Part shown: one piece after another, positions 1 to 5,874 of the stretch
Layout: each line of letters starts with the position of its first letter
Numbering within the stretch: the stretch's first letter is position 1
Assembly: GCA_029933125.1 (NCBI GenBank)
Contig: JAOZOU010000022.1
Span: forward strand, 1-17,332
DNA: 17,332 bases
Origin: a bacterium
GTDB lineage: Bacteria; Arandabacterota; Arandabacteria; Arandabacterales; Arandabacteraceae
Direction: 5' to 3'
Notes under the pieces: generated by a model
The model's input: the letters and a program-made list of their open reading frames with translations, nothing else
Databases searched by the model: none
What the model was told of the DNA's origin: nothing
Made by a program: the position numbers and the translations under genes

Positions 1-166
1 AAGAGGTCTATTGACCTCGCAGATGCGTCAGGTTTTTCAAAGGAGAGCGGCAAACGGATCCTGGCGCTGACACACGAGCGGAGGTAGGGTGAAGCGGAGT
101 TTCCGTTTTGAACCCGATGCCTTGAATGAAGGTTTTAGCGCAAGCTAAACCGCAGGAGGTGTAGTG
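1..166 (+). promoter_or_regulatory. Structured leader upstream of the dockerin-like secreted protein gene
   Basis: No gene is seen here. The stretch has several potential RNA hairpins: GAGGTC/GACCTC at 3-8/13-18; a nested stem with GGGT at 87-90 pairing to ACCC at 112-115, enclosing AAGCGGA at 92-98 and TCCGTTT at 102-108 (one G-T pair); and GGTTTTAGC/GCTAAACC at 131-139/144-151 with one bulged T, closed by a GCAA tetraloop (140-143). The last hairpin ends three bases before the Shine-Dalgarno AGGAGGT at 154-160. No convincing -35/-10 pair was found, so the promoter may lie left of the window. It was compared by eye with the c-di-GMP-I riboswitch consensus and did not match. Confidence 0.35.
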
Positions 167-742
167 ATGAGAAACACGGTGTTTGTTCTCGCCGGGATTG
201 TCGCCCTTGCTTTCAGTGCCGGTGTTGCTTTTGCTGGTGTTCCGTGTGCTGGGACATCGACAGTCGAGGCTTCACCGGATTGTGGCGCGTATTGTCCCGC
301 GGGTGATTATGGAACAGTCACGGTGACTGTTACAGTTAAGGATTGCTATGATACCCCCCTCGAGGGTATCGAGGTTACCGTGACGGAAGCTGCGGGAGGT
401 ACAGGTCACTGCTGGTGTCCTGGTGAGGATGCAAAGGTTTGCACGACGGATGCGAGCGGCGTTTGCCAAGTTACCTTCAGTGCTTTTGGTGGATGCGATG
501 GAACGGACTGTGCCCTCCAGTTCCAGGCTGATGCTGAGGGTGTCATCCTTGGACCAAGTCTGCCTATAACTGCTGCAAGCGTCGACAATAATGCTGACTG
601 CTCAGTCACGCTTTCTGACTTCATCAATTTTGCAGGCGTTTATCTCACTAGCGATTGCTGCAGTGACTATGACTGCAATGGATCAGTAGCACTTTCTGAT
701 TTCATCAACTTTGCAAATCACTATCTGCATAGTTGTCCTTAA
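167..742 (+). CDS. Secreted Cys-rich protein with Ig-like domain and dockerin-like calcium loops
   Basis: Predicted exported protein of 191 residues. ATG 167 was chosen because AGGAGGT (154-160) sits six bases upstream; the adjacent GTG at 164 would be only three bases away. Residues 1-23 are a signal peptide (MRN, hydrophobic core, cleavage after AFA). Residues about 45-130 look like a bacterial Ig-like domain, with the pattern VTVKDCYDTPLEGIEVTV and a second strand pattern TDASGVCQVTF. Residues 140-151 (DNNADCSVTLSD) and 167-178 (DYDCNGSVALSD) are two EF-hand/dockerin-type loops with acidic or Asn/Ser residues at loop positions 1, 3, 5, 7 and 12, each followed by F-I-N-F. This is the two-fold arrangement of type I dockerins. 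Cysteines are numerous, suggesting disulphides outside the cytoplasm. A cohesin partner is not encoded here. The role could be surface assembly or calcium-dependent adhesion; neither is proven. Confidence 0.8.
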   Translation: MRNTVFVLAGIVALAFSAGVAFAGVPCAGTSTVEASPDCGAYCPAGDYGTVTVTVTVKDCYDTPLEGIEVTVTEAAGGTGHCWCPGEDAKVCTTDASGVCQVTFSAFGGCDGTDCALQFQADAEGVILGPSLPITAASVDNNADCSVTLSDFINFAGVYLTSDCCSDYDCNGSVALSDFINFANHYLHSCP

Positions 743-917
743 TGCGACTGGCAGAAGCCAGTCATGTGAGGAGGTGATGCGCCAAAGAGATTTCGTGGGT
801 TGTATTGCTCCGATTGAGGAGCAAGCCTGTTTGACTTCCTTCGACGTAGTGAAGCTGGACCAGGACAGGCTCTGAAGTAAGACTTGAGAGGCTTAGTTCT
901 GGAAAGGAGTAGAGGAC
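743..917 (+). promoter_or_regulatory. Hairpin-rich intergenic leader
   Basis: This spacer separates two secreted-protein genes. Perfect or near-perfect stems seen are GACTGGC/GCCAGTC (746-752/757-763, loop AGAA) four bases after the upstream stop, TTGCTCC/GGAGCAA (805-811/818-824), and AGCCTGT/ACAGGCT (824-830/865-871). The motif AGGAGGTGAT at 769-778 complements the extreme 3' end of 16S rRNA but is not placed to start a gene. The real SD for the next gene is AAAGGAG at 903-909. The first hairpin lacks a T-run, so it may be an mRNA end stabiliser or processing site rather than a terminator. No clear promoter was seen. Confidence 0.35.
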
Positions 918-1499
918 ATGAAGAAAGTTCTCGTGTTAGCAGTTGCTCTGACGCTTGTCCTCAGTGCTTCAGCTTTTGCTGGTGCCAACCCTGAGGCGAA
1001 GGTTGCCGTGCATGTCTTAAATCATGCATCGAGGTCATGCAGCAAGAATTTCCCTTCGATCTCGGGTTGCCAGGACATCATCACCACTAATGAAGGTATC
1101 AACGTCGACTTCTTCCCTGTTTGGTTCGATCTTACCGAATATCAGGGATTCGAGTACGGTGTGATGTGGGAAGGTCCGAGCTGCATGTTCACAAGCTGCA
1201 GCGACCTCACCATTGGTGATATCCTGTATCCGGGTGACGGCATTTCCCATGCCTGGACATCATGCCAGCCTGGTCCGGTTGGTATACCGGGATTTGGTTG
1301 GATCTATTCCTATGGCATGGTTATGATTGTGCCGCATCCTGAGTCCGGCGAGCTCGTAGTCGGTGACTGCGCATCGATCGTTGATCCACCGATCTGCATT
1401 TTCGCTGCCGGAACCAATGGTATGCTTGGTGATGATCCTTGTGCACCAACTGCCAATGAGGAGAGCACTTGGGGCAGCATTAAGAGCATGTTCAAGTAA
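918..1499 (+). CDS. Secreted Cys-rich protein, TWGSIKSMF-tail family (copy 1)
   Basis: Exported protein of 193 residues with no family I can name. ATG 918 follows AAAGGAG (903-909) by eight bases. Residues 1-21 are a signal peptide (MKK, hydrophobic core, cleavage after AFA). The mature part opens with KVAVHVLNHASRSCSKN, has segments IITTNEGINVDFFPVWFDL and GIPGFGWIYSY, and ends in DDPCAP, then TWGSIKSMFK. Eight mature cysteines recur at nearly the same places in the paralogue at 1971-2561, suggesting a disulphide-stabilised fold. No catalytic motif is visible. I recall small secreted proteins with W-G-x-I-K-x-x-F/Y tails from FCB-like candidate phyla; that is memory, not a search. The gene is followed by a strong terminator, so it ends a transcript. 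Confidence 0.85.
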   Translation: MKKVLVLAVALTLVLSASAFAGANPEAKVAVHVLNHASRSCSKNFPSISGCQDIITTNEGINVDFFPVWFDLTEYQGFEYGVMWEGPSCMFTSCSDLTIGDILYPGDGISHAWTSCQPGPVGIPGFGWIYSYGMVMIVPHPESGELVVGDCASIVDPPICIFAAGTNGMLGDDPCAPTANEESTWGSIKSMFK

Positions 1500-1513
1500 T
1501 CTTGAGCAACACC

Positions 1514-1540
1514 AAAGGGGGGCTTCCGCCCCCCTTTTTT
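1514..1540 (+). terminator. Rho-independent terminator after the first TWGSIKSMF-family gene
   Basis: AAAGGGGGGC (1514-1523) pairs with GCCCCCCTTT (1528-1537) around a TTCC loop (1524-1527), and the T-run continues to 1540. It lies 14 bases after the stop at 1499. A ten-base-pair GC-rich stem with an immediate T tract is a textbook intrinsic terminator. Confidence 0.92.
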
Positions 1541-1541
1541 A

Positions 1542-1565
1542 TTTTGGGGTCGGAGCTAAAAATCT
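1542..1565 (+). repeat. Single copy of the GGGGTCGGAGCTAAAAATC repeat
   Basis: GGGGTCGGAGCTAAAAATC at 1546-1564, preceded by TTTT and followed by T, is identical over 19 bases to the core of the three tandem units at 15015-15105. It begins a few bases after the intrinsic terminator. No tandem partner is seen here, and the sequence after the core (GCACTTTGG) does not match the distal half of the tandem units. No inverted copy was seen in the window. Confidence 0.8.
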
Positions 1566-1970
1566 GCACTTTGGCCATTCTAGCACAGAAATTGCTATCG
1601 ACACAAATTGCACTGCCGGATCACTAGAATTCCCTATCGCCATGTTGGACACTGCAACAAAGTCACTAAATAGCAGAGGGGTTGTATCAGAGCAGGGCTC
1701 TCTGGGCCGAGAAGAGTGTTGCTACAGCCTCTGAGTTGACCCCGCGCTTAGAGGTTTCCTCATTGGCCAATCAAATCACGCACTATTTTGCCTAAACCTC
1801 TGAGAAAGCTTTGACGAAGACTAATGTAGATGGATTCTCCATGAGAGGGATCTTCGCAAAGGGAGGAGGTGATTGAGACCGGTGCCCTAAAAAGAGCCTG
1901 GCAAAAGCAATTCTTGCTAATGAAGGAGAGTGGCAACTCGCCTGAGTTGCCAGAGGAAAGGAGAGAAGTG
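1566..1970 (+). promoter_or_regulatory. Long gene-free leader upstream of the second TWGSIKSMF-family gene
   Basis: About 400 bases without a convincing gene. An open frame from GTG 1869 runs into the downstream gene, but its SD spacing (GGGAGG at 1861-1866) is too short and the residues before 1971 do not look like protein. Structure is plentiful: CCTCTGAG (1728-1735), CTTAGAGGTTT (1747-1757) and AAACCTCTGAG (1794-1804) can pair in two exclusive ways; ATTGGCCAAT (1762-1771) is palindromic; CGAAGA/TCTTCG (1815-1820/1851-1856) enclose ATGGA/TCCAT (1830-1834/1838-1842); AGCAA/TTGCT (1906-1910/1914-1918); and GGCAACTC/GAGTTGCC (1932-1939/1944-1951) sits just before the SD. Weak TTGAC-like -35 boxes exist at 1736 and 1811, but neither has a good -10. 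Confidence 0.4.
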
Positions 1971-2561
1971 ATGAGAACAATTTTGGCTATCGGCCTCGTA
2001 AGTCTCTTGGTTTCAACAAGTGCTTTCGGTGGTGCGAATTCCGGCGTGGCTAAAGTCGCCGTTCATGTGGTAGATCACTCGTCAAGATCATGTTCAAAGA
2101 ACATGCCCACCATCACATCCTGCGAGGACATCATAACAACCAACGCAGGATATAATGTCGATTTCTTCCCCGTATTCTTCGATCTCGTGGAATATCAGGG
2201 GATTGAGTATGGGGTGACCTGGAATGGCTCCAGTTGCACCTTCACAAGCTGTAGCGATCTTACCATTGGAGATATCGTCAATGCTGGTGATGGGGTCTCC
2301 CATGCATGGTCCGAGTGCCAGTCTGGACCTGTTGCCATCCCTGGATTCGGCTGGATATACTCCTACGGTTCAATATGCATTGTTCCTCATCCAGCCGCAG
2401 GGGGGCCTAACATAGGGGACTGTGCTGCCCCTGATCCTCAAATCGATCAGCCAGTTGCAAACTACTGCGCAGGAACAAATGGGCTCCAAGGTGATGATCC
2501 CTGTGCGCCTATTGCAACCGAAGCGACCACCTGGGGTAGCATAAAGAGCATGTTTAGATGA
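1971..2561 (+). CDS. Secreted Cys-rich protein, TWGSIKSMF-tail family (copy 2)
   Basis: Exported protein of 196 residues, paralogous to the product of 918-1499. ATG 1971 was chosen over upstream in-frame starts because AAAGGAG (1957-1963) lies seven bases before it and it opens directly with a signal peptide (MRTILAIGL, hydrophobic core, cleavage near residue 20). By eye more than half of all positions match copy 1, including KVAVHV, SRSCSKN, IITTN, NVDFFPV, SCSDLTIGDI, GIPGFGWIYSY-like and DDPCAP segments and the TWGSIKSMFR tail. It has one extra cysteine (SICIV) and a short insertion before the last cysteine pair. Function is unknown. The two copies have different leaders, so they may be expressed under different conditions. 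No T-rich terminator follows; a large inverted repeat starts 14 bases after the stop. Confidence 0.85.
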   Translation: MRTILAIGLVSLLVSTSAFGGANSGVAKVAVHVVDHSSRSCSKNMPTITSCEDIITTNAGYNVDFFPVFFDLVEYQGIEYGVTWNGSSCTFTSCSDLTIGDIVNAGDGVSHAWSECQSGPVAIPGFGWIYSYGSICIVPHPAAGGPNIGDCAAPDPQIDQPVANYCAGTNGLQGDDPCAPIATEATTWGSIKSMFR

Positions 2562-2575
2562 GAAGGTTGGCATGG

Positions 2576-2661
2576 GTCTCCGGTATTACAAGTTGCGAAG
2601 TTGACAAAATTTGTTAGCCTTGATAAGGTAGGAGTCAACCTGGACTTGTAATGCCGGAGAC
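2576..2661 (+). repeat. Long inverted repeat enclosing a promoter and covering the next gene's SD
   Basis: GTCTCCGGTATTACAAGT (2576-2593) pairs with ACTTGTAATGCCGGAGAC (2644-2661) over 18 positions, with a single T-G wobble. After a 6 x 4 internal loop the pairing resumes as GTTGAC (2600-2605) with GTCAAC (2634-2639), and the apex CCTT/AAGG (2618-2621/2625-2628) can close it. The 3' arm contains CCGGAG (2654-2659), the likely SD of the gene starting at 2665. It fills most of the space between the two genes. Two readings are possible: an RNA hairpin that controls translation, or a small mobile-element remnant with 18-bp ends. No target-site duplication is visible at its edges. Confidence 0.85.
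2601..2629 (+). promoter_or_regulatory. Putative sigma-70-type promoter of the 12-kb operon
   Basis: A perfect -35 TTGACA (2601-2606) is followed after exactly 17 bases by TAAGGT (2624-2629), which matches the -10 consensus at three of six positions including the first two. Transcription would begin near 2636, about 30 bases before ATG 2665. The promoter lies in the loop part of the inverted repeat 2576-2661, so a transcript started here lacks the 5' arm of the hairpin. Confidence 0.6.
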
Positions 2662-2664
2662 TTG

Positions 2665-5600
2665 ATGCTGAAGTCTAGAAAGTCATATGTTCTTCCAATC
2701 TTTGCCCTTTTTCTTTTCTCCGGGGCAACCGGTCTTGCCTACGAGGTCATCTGGACCCGTATGCTCACCCGTAGCTTCGGTGCAACATCGCTCGCTATCA
2801 GCACGGTGCTTGCAGCATATATGGCTGGGCTTGCACTTGGAAGCTACCTCTTCGGGCGAATCATAGATAGGCGTGGCAATCCTGTACTCATCTATGGTTT
2901 GCTTGAGCTTGGTATTGGTTCATTTGCTCTCGTATTCCCTTGGATTTTAAAGGGCTTGACACCGGTCTATAAGTCCCTCTATCCAGGTCTTCAGAGCCAT
3001 TTCTATGTTTTAAGCCTCGTTCGTTTTGGGCTATCCTTCATCATCCTGCTTGTCCCGACGACACTGATGGGTGGAACGCTGCCGGTCTTAAGTAAATATG
3101 TGAGCCGAAATCTATCGAACCTCACGATGAGAGTTGGATGGCTTTATGCGATCAATACTTTCGGAGCAGTTGTTGGGACATTTGCAACAGGTTTCCTCCT
3201 CATGCCAGCACTTGGAATGAGCTCAACAACCCACCTTGGAGTCATCTTGAACTTTGCGATCTTTATTGTGAGTCTCTTGCTTGCACGGGGCTTTGTGCGG
3301 GAAGAGCTTCTCGGGGCTCGGGGTGAGGCTCGTGGTGAGCAGGCAATAGCAAAACCAGAGATTTCAGGGAGGGAAAAGATTGTCCTTATTGCTTTTCTCC
3401 TTACGGGACTTGCAGCTCTTTCGGCTGAGGTAATCTGGAGTCGCGTTCTTACTCTCGTTGTCGGAACAACGGTCTATGCCTTCGCCACAATGCTCACAAC
3501 TTTCCTCCTTGGACTTGCCGTCGGAAGTGCTGTCTTTGCCAGAGTAGCTCAGCGAACGAAGCATCCGGGGAAATTATTCTCCTGGCTTGTCGTTGCAATC
3601 GGATTATGCGTCTTTGCAAGTACCGTTCTTTTCGGGAAGCTTCCCTTTTTCTATATGCATCTCTATGAGACGATTCCCAAGACCTGGACGAATGTCATCT
3701 GGGTGAAATTCCTGCTTTCACTTGCTCTAATGATCTTGCCGACTTTCCTCATGGGGGGCACTTTCCCACTCGTTGCACGCATATATGCAACCGATCTCAA
3801 AAGAGTCGGTGGGCGCATAGGAACAGCTTATGCTTTCAATACAATTGGATCGATTTGCGGCTCCTTCATAGGCAGTTTCTTGCTTCTGCGGTTCCTCGGA
3901 GTAGAAAAGGGCATGCTTGTTGTGGCTGCCATATATGTTGGCGTTGGCATATTGCTGTGGGTGAGTATTGCTGAGGGAGTAAGAAGAGGCTTAAGACTCA
4001 TCGGTTCGGGTGTGGTTGCGGCTGCCATTGTGCTGGCTATGGTTCTGTCCCCTGGATGGGATGAGAAGGTAATGACGAGTGCGGTTTATGTCTATGCGCC
4101 GCTTTACGAGACGCTAGAAGGACTAAAGGCTGACCTTGCCCGCAGACACATTCTTTTCTACGACGAAGGTCCTGGCGCCACGGTATCAGTTGAAAGGATT
4201 GATAACATCCTTTCGATGAGGATTGATGGAAAGGCGGACGCCTCAAGCGGTGCTGATATGATTACCCAGGAGCTTGTTGCCCATCTTCCACTGCTCGTGC
4301 ATCCTCAGCCCGATACGGTGCTCCTCATTGGACTCGGTAGCGGTGTGAGCCTCTCCTCAGCGGAGACCCATGACATTGACTATGTCGAGTGTGTTGAGCT
4401 GTTGGAGAATGTTATAGAGGCAGCCCACTTCTATGATCATCTTACGCACGATTGCTTGAGCGATCCCCGTGCGAAGTTGATTGTAGGTGATGGGCGGAAC
4501 CATGTCATGCTTACGCATCAGAGGTACGATGTCATTATATCGGAACCAACAAATGCCTGGATCTCAGGTGTTGGCGATCTTTTTACCCTCGAATTCTTCA
4601 AGCAAGCGAGCAAGCGCCTGAAGCCTGGTGGGGTAATGTGCGCATGGTTCCACATTTACCACATGGGCGAGCGTGAGCTCAAATCTGGCATCAAAACATT
4701 CATTTCTGTTTTCCCCAATTCAATGCTCTGGTTCTCCAACGAGTCGGATATGGTTTTGATAGGCTCACTCAGTCCTATTACCATAGACGACCAATTCATA
4801 AGCAGGATGAATCAGCCGAGAGTTAGGCAGGATCTCTGGAGAGTAGGTATAGATGAGCCCGAGGACATCTTGAGTGCTTTGCTGCTTTACGGTGAGGGTC
4901 TTCGAACCTTCACAGGTGGCGATGTTGAACTACACACAGATGACAACATGCTGCTTGAATATCAGGCAGCCCGAAGAATAGTTGAGAAGACTCACCTTGG
5001 TCATCTTCAAAACTTCGCTCAACTTTATAGACCAGTGCGTTATCCCGATCTTGATGAAGCCATCAACAGGAGCATAAGCCGGCGCATGCGTGCACGAGCC
5101 ATCACCATGAGGGGAACAATCGAATATCTTAAGGGAAATGTTCGCACTGGACTTAGCTTCTTTGACGAAGCATATAAGGCAGCCCCGAGCGATCAATATG
5201 TTGTTTCCAAGTATGTTGAAAGGCATATTGTTCTTGGCGATGAACTTCTTGCCAGAGGCGATTATGCAGCTGCTCGCCGTGAGTATGAAAAAGGTGTGAT
5301 TGAGCCGAGGTATTTCGATGCCTGGTTTGCCTTCGACGGCTTGGGTATTGCTTGCCTTTATCAAGGAGACTATGAGACTGCGAAGGCTAGCTTCGAGAAG
5401 GCGCTTCAACTCAATCCATACAGTGGAGACACATATTACAATCTTGCGCAGACTCTTATCGCAGTTGGCGATACTCTGGGTGCACTCGGCAACCTCGAGA
5501 AAGCGTATGATCTTGAGCCTCAAGACCCGGATGTAGCAAATTCGCTTGCATGGTACTACGCTGAGGCCGGCAGCAATCTCGATAGAGCTGAGGAGATTGC

Positions 5601-5874
5601 TGAGAAGGTTGTCTCGAAGAATCCCGAGCCTCTGTATCTCGATACCCTTGGCTGGGTGCGCTTCAAGCGAGGCAATTTTGACGAAGCCAGGAAGGCCTTT
5701 GAGCAAGCTCTCAGCGTTGATCCCAACTATGCCGATGCATTGTTCCATCTCGCTCATGTTGAACTGGCAGAAGGTGACAGGACTGCTGCAAGAGAGCTTC
5801 TTGAGCGGGTTGTCAAAATTGATAACGGCGACATAGGTGCGAAGGCGAGGAAAATTCTAAGTGATCTGGAATAG
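2665..5874 (+). CDS. Fused polytopic membrane / spermidine synthase-like / TPR protein
   Basis: Product of 1069 residues. ATG 2665 has CCGGAG (2654-2659) five bases upstream; a TTG at 2662 is the less likely alternative. Residues about 1-475 form a polytopic membrane region built as two similar halves: YEVIWTRML...GATSLAISTV and LMGGTLPVLSKYV recur as AEVIWSRVL...GTTVYAFATM and LMGGTFPLVARIY. Residues about 500-710 form a spermidine synthase-like Rossmann domain with VLLIGLGSG near 552, the acidic ECVEL about 25 residues later and DVIISEPTNAW near 622. Residues about 860-1065 hold at least four TPR-like repeats (e.g. GDYETAKASFEKALQLNP and GNFDEARKAFEQALSVDP). Where classical SpeE has a catalytic Asp after D-V-I-I, this protein has Glu, so polyamine synthesis should not be assumed; the substrate is unknown. 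It overlaps the next gene by 14 bases. Confidence 0.85.
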   Translation: MLKSRKSYVLPIFALFLFSGATGLAYEVIWTRMLTRSFGATSLAISTVLAAYMAGLALGSYLFGRIIDRRGNPVLIYGLLELGIGSFALVFPWILKGLTPVYKSLYPGLQSHFYVLSLVRFGLSFIILLVPTTLMGGTLPVLSKYVSRNLSNLTMRVGWLYAINTFGAVVGTFATGFLLMPALGMSSTTHLGVILNFAIFIVSLLLARGFVREELLGARGEARGEQAIAKPEISGREKIVLIAFLLTGLAALSAEVIWSRVLTLVVGTTVYAFATMLTTFLLGLAVGSAVFARVAQRTKHPGKLFSWLVVAIGLCVFASTVLFGKLPFFYMHLYETIPKTWTNVIWVKFLLSLALMILPTFLMGGTFPLVARIYATDLKRVGGRIGTAYAFNTIGSICGSFIGSFLLLRFLGVEKGMLVVAAIYVGVGILLWVSIAEGVRRGLRLIGSGVVAAAIVLAMVLSPGWDEKVMTSAVYVYAPLYETLEGLKADLARRHILFYDEGPGATVSVERIDNILSMRIDGKADASSGADMITQELVAHLPLLVHPQPDTVLLIGLGSGVSLSSAETHDIDYVECVELLENVIEAAHFYDHLTHDCLSDPRAKLIVGDGRNHVMLTHQRYDVIISEPTNAWISGVGDLFTLEFFKQASKRLKPGGVMCAWFHIYHMGERELKSGIKTFISVFPNSMLWFSNESDMVLIGSLSPITIDDQFISRMNQPRVRQDLWRVGIDEPEDILSALLLYGEGLRTFTGGDVELHTDDNMLLEYQAARRIVEKTHLGHLQNFAQLYRPVRYPDLDEAINRSISRRMRARAITMRGTIEYLKGNVRTGLSFFDEAYKAAPSDQYVVSKYVERHIVLGDELLARGDYAAARREYEKGVIEPRYFDAWFAFDGLGIACLYQGDYETAKASFEKALQLNPYSGDTYYNLAQTLIAVGDTLGALGNLEKAYDLEPQDPDVANSLAWYYAEAGSNLDRAEEIAEKVVSKNPEPLYLDTLGWVRFKRGNFDEARKAFEQALSVDPNYADALFHLAHVELAEGDRTAARELLERVVKIDNGDIGAKARKILSDLE

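Noticed and set aside
1-166. c-di-GMP or other known riboswitch in the first leader
   Set aside because: GGCAAAC at 49-55 recalls part of the c-di-GMP-I core, but the following conserved GGGACGCAAAGC and receptor segments are absent.
777-875. Possible 32-residue open reading frame after AGGAGGTG
   Set aside because: The SD would nearly touch the ATG, the peptide has no recognisable features and the sequence is better explained by its hairpins.
1869-1970. N-terminal extension of the second TWGSIKSMF-family protein from GTG 1869
   Set aside because: It would bury the signal peptide 34 residues inside the protein, its SD spacing is wrong, and ATG 1971 has a good SD and a matching paralogue start.
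4930-5757. Long minus-strand open frame of 275 codons opposite the TPR region
   Set aside because: It lies antisense to an unmistakable coding region, has no SD or family resemblance and reflects codon bias of the real gene.
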